Assembly (NCBI RefSeq): GCF_001905545.1
Contig: NZ_LIPD01000012.1
Location: forward strand, 1 to 64,000
DNA from: Streptomyces sp. CB02056
GTDB taxonomy: Bacteria > Actinomycetota > Actinomycetes > Streptomycetales > Streptomycetaceae
Direction of reading: 5' to 3'
Length of the DNA: 64,000 nucleotides
The first letter of the stretch is position 1, and every line of letters begins with the position of its first letter. This document shows, one piece after another, positions 33,561 through 42,259 of the stretch. Position numbers and translations under genes: made by a program. Under the pieces are notes generated by a model that saw only the letters and a program-made list of their open reading frames with translations, was not told the origin of the DNA and did not search any database.

Positions 33561-34556
33561 ATGACTCTGCTTGCCTTCCGTACGCCCGCATCCGTCCTCA
33601 CCACCGGCACGGACTCCGGAACGATCCCCGGCCCGGCCGCAGCAGCCCCGGCGCCTCGCCTGACCAGCACCGTCGCCAAGGAGTACGTCCACCGGGCCTG
33701 CCACGCCGAGGTCTTCCTCACCGGCAGCGAACAGCTCACGGACACCACCTTCGCCGTCACCGCGCAGTGGCCGCGGGCGCACACCTTCTTCAGCACCCCG
33801 GACGGCACCCGGCACGACCCGATCCAAGCTGCTGAAACGATCCGCCAAGCCGGGCTCTACCTCGCCCACACCCGGTTCGGCGTACCGCTCGACCACAAGT
33901 TCATGATGTGGAACCTCGACTACACCACCCGGTCGCGGCAGTTGCTGATCGGTGCGGCGCCGACCGACCTCACCCTGGAGGTCCAGCTCCTCGCCCAGCC
34001 GCGCCGCTCCGGCACCACCGTCGACTTCACGCTGGAGACCGTCGTCCGACGGGGCGCCCAGCTGGCCGCCACCGGCTACGCCCGCTTCACCACCGTTCCG
34101 GACTCCACCTACCAGCGGCTGCGCCGGGGCCGCCACTCCGCCGAGCTCCCGGCGGCGCCGACCGTGACCGCCGAGCCGCTCCCGCCGGCCCGGGTCGGCC
34201 GGCTCCGCCCGTGCGACGTCCTCCTGGCCCCGGCGGACGCCCCCGGCACCTGGCACCTCACCCCCGACTTCTGGCACCCGATCCTCTTCGACCACGCCAA
34301 CGACCACATCCCGGGCATGGTGCTGCTGGAGGCGGCCCGACAGGCGGCCAACGCGCTGAGCAGCCCGGCCACCGTCACACCGACCGCCGCGGCCACCACC
34401 TTCCACCGGTACGCCGAGCACGACGCGCCCACCACGATCACCGCCCAGCACACCCCCGGCGGGGACCCGGACGCCCTCACCACCACCGTGACCGGCCACC
34501 AGCACGGCGAACCGATCTTCACCACCGTGCTCACCGGCCACCCGGACCACCGCTGA
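33561..34556 (+). CDS. AfsA/ScbA-type gamma-butyrolactone synthase
   Basis: The 331-residue protein has two AfsA hot-dog repeats: about 32-180 (KEYVHRACHAEVFLTG, DPIQAAETIRQAGLYLAHTR) and about 205-325 (DHANDHIPGMVLLEAARQAA). The EAxxRQA helix and HxxxHIPGM elements are the family signatures. AfsA condenses dihydroxyacetone phosphate with a beta-ketoacyl-ACP to make the butyrolactone precursor. A GGAG lies 8 nt before the ATG. It is divergent from the receptor gene. No reductase or phosphatase partner for completing the signal is adjacent. Confidence 0.9.
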   Translation: MTLLAFRTPASVLTTGTDSGTIPGPAAAAPAPRLTSTVAKEYVHRACHAEVFLTGSEQLTDTTFAVTAQWPRAHTFFSTPDGTRHDPIQAAETIRQAGLYLAHTRFGVPLDHKFMMWNLDYTTRSRQLLIGAAPTDLTLEVQLLAQPRRSGTTVDFTLETVVRRGAQLAATGYARFTTVPDSTYQRLRRGRHSAELPAAPTVTAEPLPPARVGRLRPCDVLLAPADAPGTWHLTPDFWHPILFDHANDHIPGMVLLEAARQAANALSSPATVTPTAAATTFHRYAEHDAPTTITAQHTPGGDPDALTTTVTGHQHGEPIFTTVLTGHPDHR

Positions 34557-34812
34557 CCCGACGACCGCCGCCGCACCGACCTCCGGAGTACCCCTTCGCA
34601 GCACCCGAACGGCCCGCCCGACCCTCCCGGTCCGGCGGGCCGTCCGCGTGCCGACGACGCCCGCGGGGGCTGCGGCCACGGGCACCAGCCGATTCCGGGG
34701 GGCCCACCACGGGCCAGCCCCGGCCGGAACGCCCCGCTCCCGGACTGGCACCGGGGCGAACACCTGCGCGAGGATGTCACCCCCTGGATCCCGCTGCCAA
34801 CAGGAGTCCGCC

Positions 34813-35343
34813 GTGAGTGAAGTCCCTTCGCAGCAGAACGAGTTGATAAGACTCGCCGACCGCCCCGGCACCGACGACGCCCCCGGCTGCGACGGACGGA
34901 CCGGCGGCCGGAACGTCCGCGTACGCGTCCTCGGACGGCACGCGCCGGGCTCGCTGCTCGGACACGACTGGCTGGACTGCGAGATCACCGTCACCGCGGA
35001 CTCGGTACGCGGACAGTTCGTCACCCTGGTGACCGACCGCCACCTCAGGCAGTGGGAAACCGCCCTGGACCGACTCGGCCGCGGCTCCGCGGTCCGCTGG
35101 CTGGACGAGGAACACGGACCGGAGCTACGCATCGAACCCGGCCGCCCCGGCGGCCTCTGGGTGACCGTCTCCGACGCGGAGGAATCCGGCGTCACCCTCC
35201 GGGTCGTACTCTCCCCCGCACCGAACTGGCTGGCCGAGCAACGCACCCTGCTCCGCCTCGTCCGCAGCGCCTACCCGGCCGAGGTGGTCGAACTCTCCCC
35301 GGGCATCCACGCCTGGCGCGGAAACCTGCCCGACGAGAGTTGA
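34813..35343 (+). CDS. DUF5959-like protein
   Basis: The 176-residue protein appears to belong to DUF5959, small soluble proteins frequent in streptomycetes: NELIRLADR, VRVRVLGRHAPGSLLGHDWL, LRQWETALDRLGRG and WLDEEHGPELRIE. The function is unknown. The GTG at 34813 was chosen because GGAG lies 6 nt upstream; the longer frame runs into non-coding sequence. It follows the AfsA-type gene by 256 bp on the same strand. A decayed MFS fragment follows it. Confidence 0.75.
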   Translation: MSEVPSQQNELIRLADRPGTDDAPGCDGRTGGRNVRVRVLGRHAPGSLLGHDWLDCEITVTADSVRGQFVTLVTDRHLRQWETALDRLGRGSAVRWLDEEHGPELRIEPGRPGGLWVTVSDAEESGVTLRVVLSPAPNWLAEQRTLLRLVRSAYPAEVVELSPGIHAWRGNLPDES

Positions 35344-35378
35344 TCGATCGTCACCTCTAATACTGCGCCAGCGTTCCA

Positions 35379-35490
35379 AGCCGCACGGACGATCAGTCGG
35401 GAACAGCGAGAAGAAAGACCGGGCCGCACCGCCGACCATGACCAGCGCGAGCTGGTGCAACCCGACCGTCTCACCCGGTGCGGCGCGTTC
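35379..35490 (-). pseudogene. decayed duplicate of MFS C-terminus
   Basis: On the minus strand this stretch encodes VGLHQLALVMVGGAARSFF, plainly related to AGLHHLALFMLGGAALLFL at the C-terminus of the intact MFS exporter encoded at 35704-37152. The nucleotide match is in register over about 100 bp with an offset of 353 bp (35391 corresponds to 35744) and roughly three quarters identity by eye. No start, no upstream part and no ribosome site are present, so it is a remnant. Confidence 0.75.
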
Positions 35491-35586
35491 GTAGCGCCGC
35501 ACCGGGTGCCCGGTGGCGCGGTCCGGGTGTGGGAGGTCGGCAAGGCGGCAGCGTCCGGTGAAGGTCGGCGGTGGTCACGGTGTGGC

Positions 35587-35649
35587 GTGAGGGCCTTCCG
35601 GGTGCCGGTGCGGGTGTCGCAGTCCGCACCGAGCCGGAAAGGCCCTCAC
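35587..35649. terminator. long hairpin downstream of MFS gene
   Basis: GTGAGGGCCTTCCGG (35587-35601) and CCGGAAAGGCCCTCAC (35634-35649) are complementary with one bulged base and a 32-nt loop. It lies about 55 bp after the MFS stop on the minus strand. It is probably a terminator; the arms could also be remains of mobile-element ends. Confidence 0.5.
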
Positions 35650-35703
35650 TGAGCCCCGTCACCCACCGTCGCGGTCAGTACGTCCAGGCGAACGGATCGG
35701 CCG

Positions 35704-37152
35704 TCACTTCCGCTGCCGCGGAGGTGTTCCCAGCCGCCCCAGCGAACGGTCGGGCACGGTGAGGAGGAAGAGCAGGGCCGCGCCGCCGAGCATGAACAGC
35801 GCGAGGTGGTGCAGCCCGGCCGTGGTGGCGCCGTGCGGGAAGAAGGCGGCGTTCGCGGCGGAGGCCGCCATGGCGCCGAGATACATGAAGGTGCGCAGCA
35901 GCCCGGCCGCCGAGGCGATGGCGGCGGGGTCCGCCTGGTGGTAGAGGGCGGTCTGGGTGCCGAGCCCGATCAGCCCCTGCGAGACGCCCGCCAGCACGCC
36001 GACTCCGATCAGCAGGGCGCCGGGGCTGTTCGCGTGGACCAGCAGCAGGGCGGCGCAGGCCGCGATCTGGCAGGCGGAGCCGACCAGCAGTTTGCCGCGG
36101 ACGCCCGGACTGCGGCCGCTGGCCCCGGCGGCCGCGAGCGCGGTCAGCGAGAGCGGCAGCAGCACGAGTCCGGCGGTGGCGGCGGACAGGCCGCGCCCCT
36201 CCTCCAGCCACTGGGTGTAGCCGTAGAGGAAGGCGTAGATGGCGGTGTAGCCGAGCACCTGGCGCAGGTAGGTGGCGATCAGCGGGCGGTTGCCGCCGAG
36301 CGCCCGCAGGTCGATGAAGGGGGCACGGGCCCGCCGCTCGCGGAGGGCGAAGGCGACGGCTGCCAGGAGGGCGAGCACCGGCAGGTACCAGCGAGCAGGG
36401 CCGGGCTTCATCAGGAACAGCATCAGGGCGAGCAGGAGGACCGCGAACAGCGCGATCCCGAGGTGGTCGAGGCGTTCCGCACGCCCGGGGCGCTCCCCGC
36501 CGTCGGCAGGGTCCGGGCGGCGGGCGGTGACGGGCAGCCGGGCCGCACCGAGTGCCAGGCAGGCCAGTGACAGCGGGACGTTGACGGCGAAGACCGTCCG
36601 CCAGCCGCCCGCGCCGATCAGCAGACCGCCGAGGGTGGGGCCGACCACCGCGACGGTCTGGTTGGCGACGGCCAGTACCGTCAGCACCCCGGTGGGGCTG
36701 GACCGCCCGGTCCGCTCGGCCTCGCTGCGGGTCAGGTGCATCGCGGCGGGGTAGGCCGCGGAGGTCCCCAGTCCGAGCAGCACCCGGGCGGTGATCAGCA
36801 TTCCGAGCGACGGGGCGAGCGCACCGAGCAGTCCGGCGAGGCCGACCAGGGCCGTCCCGGCGAGGTAGAGCCGGCGCGGGCCGTGGGTGTCCACCAGCCG
36901 CCCGATCACCGGCTGGCCGATGGCGGTGGCCAGGTAGAGCCCGGTGACCAGCCAGGCGGTCTCGGCGGGCGGCGCGCCGAAGGCGGCGCCGACGGGCACC
37001 AGGGCCACCGCGATCATCGACGAGTTGATCGGGTTGAGCACCGAGCCGAGCACCATCGGCGCGATCAGCCGGCGGTTGAACCCGTCGTCCGGGGCGGGCT
37101 GCCGACGACGCGGCCGGAGTCGGGCGAGCAGGGCGGCCGGGCCGGTCGTCAC
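35704..37152 (-). CDS. MFS drug exporter (DHA2-like, 14 TM)
   Basis: The 482-residue protein has about 14 predicted helices and the DHA2 signatures: SSMIAVALVPVGAAFGAP (helix 1), WLVTGLYLATAIGQPVIGRL with motif-A-like GRLVDTHGPRRLYL, and the motif-C-like VVGPTLGGLLIGAGGWR. It is likely a proton-driven exporter of a drug-like compound. Its GTG overlaps the stop of the upstream MarR gene as GTGA, so it is translationally coupled to its probable repressor. A decayed copy of its C-terminus lies downstream. Confidence 0.9.
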   Translation of the reverse strand: MTTGPAALLARLRPRRRQPAPDDGFNRRLIAPMVLGSVLNPINSSMIAVALVPVGAAFGAPPAETAWLVTGLYLATAIGQPVIGRLVDTHGPRRLYLAGTALVGLAGLLGALAPSLGMLITARVLLGLGTSAAYPAAMHLTRSEAERTGRSSPTGVLTVLAVANQTVAVVGPTLGGLLIGAGGWRTVFAVNVPLSLACLALGAARLPVTARRPDPADGGERPGRAERLDHLGIALFAVLLLALMLFLMKPGPARWYLPVLALLAAVAFALRERRARAPFIDLRALGGNRPLIATYLRQVLGYTAIYAFLYGYTQWLEEGRGLSAATAGLVLLPLSLTALAAAGASGRSPGVRGKLLVGSACQIAACAALLLVHANSPGALLIGVGVLAGVSQGLIGLGTQTALYHQADPAAIASAAGLLRTFMYLGAMAASAANAAFFPHGATTAGLHHLALFMLGGAALLFLLTVPDRSLGRLGTPPRQRK

Positions 37153-37673
37153 CGGTTCAGCCGGTCTATCAGGGCCAGCGCCTCCAGCACGGTGGCACGC
37201 TCGGCCTCGGTGTAGTGCTCCGCCATGGCCCGGGTCAGCCACTCCTCACGGGCCTGGCGGCTGTCCGCGACCCGGGCCAGGCCGACCTCGGTGAGGCTGA
37301 CCACCTGACGGCGGCCGTCCTCGGGGTCGGGACGGCGCCCGACCAGTCCGTGCTGTTCCAGCGCGGCGAGGGTGGCGGCCATCGACTGCGGACGGACCCG
37401 CTCGGCGGCGGCCAGCGCACTGGCGGAGGCCGGACCGTCGTTGATCAGCCGGCTGAGCACGGCGGTCTGGGAGGGCGTCAGGTCGCTGGTGCCGCTCGCC
37501 TCCCGGAGGGTGCGGCGCAGCCGGCTGAAGACGGCGCGCAGTTCACGGGCGGCCAGCGCCGCGCTGTCGGGAACCACGGTTTCGGCGGACCCGGCGGGCC
37601 CGGCGGGGTCGGCGGGCCCGGCGGGCCCGGCGGGGTCGGCGGGGTCGGTACTGGCGGTTCGTTTCTCGGTCAC
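37149..37673 (-). CDS. MarR-family repressor
   Basis: The 174-residue protein has a Pro/Ala/Gly/Asp repeat tail (about 10-30) then a MarR winged helix (LTPSQTAVLSRLINDGPASA, RVRPQSMAATLAALEQHGLV, RRPDPEDGRRQVVSLTE). It is the first gene of a two-gene operon with the MFS exporter (4-nt overlap), a classic drug-sensing unit. The GTG at 37673 has no good ribosome site but lies 6-7 nt after a TACCGT -10, so it is probably leaderless. A double AGTCTGGACT operator overlaps the promoter. Confidence 0.9.
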   Translation of the reverse strand: MTEKRTASTDPADPAGPAGPADPAGPAGSAETVVPDSAALAARELRAVFSRLRRTLREASGTSDLTPSQTAVLSRLINDGPASASALAAAERVRPQSMAATLAALEQHGLVGRRPDPEDGRRQVVSLTEVGLARVADSRQAREEWLTRAMAEHYTEAERATVLEALALIDRLNR

Positions 37674-37679
37674 GGTTCC

Positions 37680-37718
37680 ACGGTAATTTCATCAGTCTGG
37701 ACTGTCCAGTCTGGACTG
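37680..37718 (-). promoter_or_regulatory. MarR operator and promoter
   Basis: AGTCTGGACT occurs twice (37694-37703 and 37708-37717), each a small AGTC/GACT dyad, with CTGGAC-T-GTCCAG at the junction. On the minus strand TGGACA and TACCGT (37685-37680) are 17 bp apart, so a bound MarR would cover the -35 and spacer. Confidence 0.7.
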
Positions 37719-37792
37719 AAGATTTCCTGAGGGTGGACCGGGCCCTCCACCACCCGTGCCCCGGCCCGGCGGCGGGCCCGGATAATGACGGC

Positions 37793-38461
37793 ATGATCGA
37801 CAAGCAGCTCCGCGTCGTCCTCGCCGAGGACTCGGTGATCCTCCGGGACGGCATGGTCGAACTCCTCACCGCCCGGGGGTGCGCGGTGGTCGCCACCGCC
37901 GGGACGGCACCCGAGCTGATCGCCGCCGTCACCGGGCACCGGCCCGACGTGGCCGTGGTGGACATCCGGATGCCGCCCACCCACACCGACGAGGGCATCC
38001 GAGCAGCCGTGGAGATCCGGGCCACCCTGCCCGAGGTGGGCATCCTGGTCTTCTCCCAGCACGTCGAGACCGCCTGGGCGGCCCGGCTGCTGGCCGACGG
38101 CGCCTCCGGCATCGGCTACCTCCTCAAGGAGCGGGTGGCCCGCACCTCCGAGTTCGTCGACGCGCTGCACCGGGTCGCCGCAGGCGGCACGGCCCTCGAC
38201 CCGGAGATCGTCAACGGTCTGCTGCACGGCGGACGGCGCAGCCGGGTGGACGCGCTCACCCCGCGCGAGCGGGAGGTGCTGGAGCTGATGGCGCAGGGGC
38301 ACTCCAACCGTTCGATCGCCACGCTGCTGGTGGTCTCGGAGCGGGCGGTGGAGAAGCACGTGGCCGCCGTGTTCGGCAAGTTCGACCTGCCCGCGACCGA
38401 CGCCGACAACCGGCGGGTCAAGGCCGTGCTCGCCTACCTCGCGGAGAGCGGCTCTTCCTGA
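37793..38461 (+). CDS. NarL/LuxR-type response regulator
   Basis: The 222-residue protein has a receiver domain (1-120; VVLAEDSVILRDGMVELL, phosphoacceptor Asp in VAVVDIRMPP, Lys in YLLKERV) and a LuxR helix-turn-helix (about 150-210; LTPREREVLELMAQGHSNRS, SERAVEKHVAAVFGKF). The ATG at 37793 follows GATAAT (37781-37786) by 6 nt, suggesting a leaderless message. The likely partner kinase is encoded convergently at 38513-39826. This regulator probably controls the nearby ABC exporter (inference). Confidence 0.9.
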   Translation: MIDKQLRVVLAEDSVILRDGMVELLTARGCAVVATAGTAPELIAAVTGHRPDVAVVDIRMPPTHTDEGIRAAVEIRATLPEVGILVFSQHVETAWAARLLADGASGIGYLLKERVARTSEFVDALHRVAAGGTALDPEIVNGLLHGGRRSRVDALTPREREVLELMAQGHSNRSIATLLVVSERAVEKHVAAVFGKFDLPATDADNRRVKAVLAYLAESGSS

Positions 38462-38512
38462 GGTAGCACCTCCCGGGACGGCGACCCCGACCGCCCGGGC
38501 CGTGGCCGCCCG

Positions 38513-39826
38513 TCAGAGCCGGCCGGGCAGTTCGGCGCTGACCGCCGTCGGCCCGCCGGGCGGGCTGTCCACCCGCAGCGTCCCGTCCAGCACCGCGAGC
38601 CGCTCGGCCAGGCCGGTGAGCCCGCTACCCGCACCGATCACGGCGCCGCCGTGCCCGTCGTCGCGCACGGTCAGCCGGACCCTCCCCTCGGCGGCGCTCA
38701 CGCTCAGCTCCACCGACCGCGCGCCACTGTGCTTGGCCACGTTGGTCAGCAGTTCGGCCGCACAGAAGTAGACGGCCCGCTCGATCGCCTCCTCCGGACG
38801 CTCCCGAAGGTCCAGCCGGACGTCGACCGGCACCGGCGAGGTGGCGGTCAGCCCCGGCAGCGCCTCGGCCAACCCGCCCTCCAGCGCCACCGGGTGGATG
38901 CCCCTGGTCAGCCGGCGCAGACCGGTGATGGTGTCCTCGGCCTGCCCACGGGCCCGGTCCACCAGGGTCCGCAGCCGCCCGAGGTCGAGCCCGTCCGAGC
39001 CACCCTCGGCCGGAAGGCCCACCGGCGGAAGGCCCACCGGCGGCGCGCCCGCCCCCAGCACGTCGTCGGCCAGCGACAGCGTGATGGCGAGCGCGACCAG
39101 CTGCGCCTGGGTGCCGTCGTGCAGGTCGCGTTCCAGGTGCCGCAGTCGGTCGGTGCCCTCGGCCAGCAGGATGGACCGGGCCTTCTCCAGCTGACGCACC
39201 CGCTGGTCCGAGCGCACCGGCCCGAGCAGGGTACGGGCCAGCGTGCGGTTCGCCCCTCCGAGCGCCTGCACCGCGGCGGGTACGGCGACCAGCACCGCGA
39301 GGCCGATCGGGATCGCGCCCAGGTCCAGCAGGCCGATCGACCTCGGGCCCGGCTCCATCATCCGCACCCAGAGCGGGAAGCCCACCAGCCAGACGCTTCC
39401 GAGCGGGAGCCCGACCACGGCCAGGAAGCCGAGCACGCCCAGCGGCAGCCGGAGGAAGAGGTAGAGCAGCGCCCGCCAGGCCACCGGATCGGTCAGCACC
39501 ACCCGGCCGCGCGCTATCACTCCGGCCGGGCGCGCCAGTGGCCGCGGTGCGGGCACCTCCTCCCCGAGCAGCCGCCCGACCAGCCACCGGTGCAACCCGC
39601 CGAGCCTCCTCGCCCCGAGCAGCGCGGCCGCCACGAACGGCAGGCCCAGCACGGTGAGCGAGAGCAAGGCCCCCGCGTAGAGGACGGCGACGGCGTACAC
39701 GCCGCCGAGCACCCCGAGCGGCAACCCGAGCACCGCGAAGGCCAGTTCACCACCGCGCACCGACCGGTACCGCCGCCGCTCAGCCACCGTCCACCTCACC
39801 ACTCGCCCACCGACACCCACCGACAA
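38513..39826 (-). CDS. NarL-type sensor histidine kinase with membrane sensor domain
   Basis: The 437-residue protein starts with a membrane 'sensor' domain (about 20-200; VLGLPLGVLGGVYAVAVL, LSLTVLGLPFVAAALLGARR) with about four helices, then HisKA_3 (LRHLERDLHDGTQAQLVALA, His in DLHDG) and a HATPase with N box ELLTNVAKHSGA and G box GAGSGLTGLAERL. It is an intact kinase. The longest GTG start is given; GTGs at 39802 and 39799 are alternatives. The cognate regulator is convergent, with a 51-bp gap. The ABC exporter genes lie upstream on the same strand. Confidence 0.88.
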   Translation of the reverse strand: MSVGVGGRVVRWTVAERRRYRSVRGGELAFAVLGLPLGVLGGVYAVAVLYAGALLSLTVLGLPFVAAALLGARRLGGLHRWLVGRLLGEEVPAPRPLARPAGVIARGRVVLTDPVAWRALLYLFLRLPLGVLGFLAVVGLPLGSVWLVGFPLWVRMMEPGPRSIGLLDLGAIPIGLAVLVAVPAAVQALGGANRTLARTLLGPVRSDQRVRQLEKARSILLAEGTDRLRHLERDLHDGTQAQLVALAITLSLADDVLGAGAPPVGLPPVGLPAEGGSDGLDLGRLRTLVDRARGQAEDTITGLRRLTRGIHPVALEGGLAEALPGLTATSPVPVDVRLDLRERPEEAIERAVYFCAAELLTNVAKHSGARSVELSVSAAEGRVRLTVRDDGHGGAVIGAGSGLTGLAERLAVLDGTLRVDSPPGGPTAVSAELPGRL

Positions 39827-40000
39827 TCACTGACCAGCACTCACCGACCGGCATTCAGCCGCCGACCGGCCCCCAGCATCCACCAGGACCCGCCCGGACC
39901 ACCGCATCCACCTGCCCTTCTGTCCGCACGGCCCCTCGGACAGCCATGGCACCGACCCCGCGCCCACCCGCCGTGGACGCCGGCCTCCGCCTCCTCCGCC

Positions 40001-41401
40001 TCACCCCCGCTCCCCGCCCGTCATCTCCACCGCCGAACCGCCGACCGCCCACAGCCCCGTGCCCACGATCCCCGGCACCGTGAGCACCACCGCCCCCAGC
40101 ACCACCCAGGCGCACGCCGCGCCCGGCACCACCGGCACCACCGAGCCCGTCACCGCCAGGCTGAACGCCCCCGAGGCCGCGGCCGCCACCGCCGCACCCA
40201 GCAGCACACCGATCGCCGTGGTCAGGACCGCCTCCACGCCGAGCATCCGCAGCAGCTGCCGCCGCGTCGCCCCGACCAGGCGCAGCAGCGCGAACTCGCG
40301 GCGCCGGTCGGCGGTCAGCGCCACCAGGGTGTTGACCGTGGAGACCGCCGCGAAGCAGACCAGCATCCCGAGCTCCGCCTCGCGCAGCCAGATGTCGCTC
40401 TGCTTGGTGACGCTGGTCGCGGCGCCCGTCGCCCGGACGACGTGCTCGGCGGTGCCGGTCAGGACCAGCAGGGTGCCGGAGAGCCCGACGAGCAGCGCGA
40501 CCGGCACCACCGCCGAGGAGAGCCGGGCCGCGTAGCCGCGCAGGTTGGCGTCCGCCAGCCAGCCCGCCCGGGGCGCGAGCACCCGCGCCGGGGCGCCGAG
40601 CACCGCCGCCAGGACCCGCGCCGCCACCGGCCCCAGCAGTCCGACCGCGACCAGCAGCACCAGCGATCCGAGCAGCGCGGCCTGCCCCGCCTTGTCCAGC
40701 TCTCCGGCCGGCCGGCTCGCCGCCAGTCGTAGCAGCAGCCCACCACCCGCGAGCACCGCCAGCCCGGCGAGCACCCGCGGCACGGGCGTCCGCCGCGGCC
40801 CGCCCGCGCCCTCGGTCAGTGCGGCGGCCGGGGCGGGCCGGGTGATCCGGCGGGCCGCCACGGCACTGGCCGCCAGGCCCACCAGCAGCGCCACCGCGAG
40901 CCCGATCAGCGCCGGCACCGGCGCCCCGGGTATGCGCAGCCCGGGTGCGGCCATGCCGCGCCGCTGGAGTGCGGCGAGGAAGGCCCGGGCGGCGAGGAAG
41001 CCCACCAGGCCGCCCGGCCCGGACACCAGCAGGGTGGTCGCCACCACCTGCGCGCGCACCACCCGCCGGACCTGACGGGGTGTCGCCGCGACGGTGCGCA
41101 GCAGCGCCAGGTCGCGGTGCTGCTGGCGCAGGGTGAAGCCGAGGGCGTTGACCACGACGAACAGCGCGACCAGGACGGCGATCTCGCCGAAGGCCCCGGC
41201 GATCAGCACCAGGCCGGGCCCGGACACCGCCGTGCGCGCCACCGCGGCCGGCGCCGTGACCTGTGCGGCGACCAGCGACCCGAACAGCGTCACCGCCGCC
41301 ACCGCCAGGAACAGCGCCGTCCCCAGCCCGGCGAAGGAGGCCGGGCGGCGGCGGATCTGCCCCGCCGAGAGGCTCAGTACGGGACTGCTCATCGTGCTCA
41401 C
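40001..41401 (-). CDS. ABC exporter permease (FtsX/MacB-like)
   Basis: The 466-residue protein contains two FtsX permease regions (about 15-180 and 285-460). The first has LRQQHRDLALLRTVAATPRQ, the second RRREFALLRLVGATRRQ, both typical cytoplasmic-loop motifs after a membrane helix. About eight helices are predicted. The GTG at 41401 overlaps the ATPase stop (GTGA); an in-frame ATG follows at 41392. With the ATPase it should form an exporter of peptides, lipids or antibiotics, the kind often controlled by an adjacent two-component system. Confidence 0.88.
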   Translation of the reverse strand: MSTMSSPVLSLSAGQIRRRPASFAGLGTALFLAVAAVTLFGSLVAAQVTAPAAVARTAVSGPGLVLIAGAFGEIAVLVALFVVVNALGFTLRQQHRDLALLRTVAATPRQVRRVVRAQVVATTLLVSGPGGLVGFLAARAFLAALQRRGMAAPGLRIPGAPVPALIGLAVALLVGLAASAVAARRITRPAPAAALTEGAGGPRRTPVPRVLAGLAVLAGGGLLLRLAASRPAGELDKAGQAALLGSLVLLVAVGLLGPVAARVLAAVLGAPARVLAPRAGWLADANLRGYAARLSSAVVPVALLVGLSGTLLVLTGTAEHVVRATGAATSVTKQSDIWLREAELGMLVCFAAVSTVNTLVALTADRRREFALLRLVGATRRQLLRMLGVEAVLTTAIGVLLGAAVAAAASGAFSLAVTGSVVPVVPGAACAWVVLGAVVLTVPGIVGTGLWAVGGSAVEMTGGERG

Positions 41402-42180
41402 CCGCCCAACCGGCTCAGCCGCTCGGCGACCTGCGCGGCCGTCGGCGCGGTCAGCTCGTCCACCAGCAGGCCGTCGGCCAGCAGCAGCACCCGGTCCGCG
41501 TACCCGGCGGCGACCGGGTCGTGGGTGACCATCACGCAGGTCCGTCCGTCGGTGTCGACGCCCGAGCGCAGCAGGCCGAGGACCTCCTGCCCGGTGGCCC
41601 GGTCCAGCGCGCCGGTCGGCTCGTCGGCGAACAGCACCTCCGGCCGGGAGACCAGCGCCCTGGCTATCGCCACCCGCTGCTGCTGACCGCCCGACAGCTG
41701 CCCGGGCCGGTGCCGCTCCCGCCCGGCCAGCCCGACCCGGGCCAGCGCCTCCCGCACCGCGGCCCGCTCCGGCGGCCGCCCGGCGAGCCGGCCGGGCAGC
41801 TCGACGTTCTGCCCGACCGTCATCGCGGGCATCAGGTTGAAGGCCTGGAACACGAACCCCACCCGGGTGCGGCGCAGCTCCGCCAGCCGCCGCTCGGGCA
41901 GCCCGGACACCTCGGTGCGGCCCCACCGCACGGTGCCCCCGGTCGGACGGTCCATCCCGGCCAGGCAGTGCAGCAGGGTGGTCTTGCCGGAGCCCGACGG
42001 CCCCATCACCGCCGTGAACGTCCCCGGCGCGAAGGCCACCGAGACCCCGCGCAGCGCCTGTACGGCCGCCGTGCCCCGCCCGTACTGCCGGTGCAGCCCG
42101 ACCGCGCTCAGGGCCGCGTCCGTCACCCCGTCGTGCGCCGCCGTGGCGGCGGCTGTCGTCATCCCGTTCATGCCCTCCAT
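41398..42180 (-). CDS. ABC exporter ATPase (LolD/MacB type)
   Basis: The 260-residue protein has Walker A GPSGSGKTTLLHCLAGMD, a Q loop VFQAFNLMPAMTVGQNV, signature LSGGQQQRVAIARALVSRPE, Walker B VLFADEPTGALD and H loop MVTHDP. It is complete and belongs to the MacB/LolD branch that pairs with FtsX-like permeases. Start codons at 42180, 42171 and 42162 are all possible; GGAGG lies between the first two. It is the first gene of the exporter operon. Confidence 0.9.
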   Translation of the reverse strand: MEGMNGMTTAAATAAHDGVTDAALSAVGLHRQYGRGTAAVQALRGVSVAFAPGTFTAVMGPSGSGKTTLLHCLAGMDRPTGGTVRWGRTEVSGLPERRLAELRRTRVGFVFQAFNLMPAMTVGQNVELPGRLAGRPPERAAVREALARVGLAGRERHRPGQLSGGQQQRVAIARALVSRPEVLFADEPTGALDRATGQEVLGLLRSGVDTDGRTCVMVTHDPVAAGYADRVLLLADGLLVDELTAPTAAQVAERLSRLGG

Positions 42181-42226
42181 CGTGGGCGTCCGGGGCCGGG
42201 AGATCGATTGTGCTGGCACCCGAATC

Positions 42227-42250
42227 CGGGGTTCGGAAAACCGAACCCCG
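42227..42250. terminator. 10-bp perfect hairpin
   Basis: CGGGGTTCGG-AAAA-CCGAACCCCG lies 10 bp after the ankyrin gene stop (minus strand) and before the ABC ATPase. It is a compact tetraloop hairpin, likely terminating the ankyrin transcript. Confidence 0.75.
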
Positions 42251-42259
42251 CAGGTGGTG

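Noticed and set aside
35587..35649. Insertion-sequence ends
   Set aside because: The 15-bp arms lie only 32 nt apart with no transposase or flanking target duplication; a terminator is simpler.
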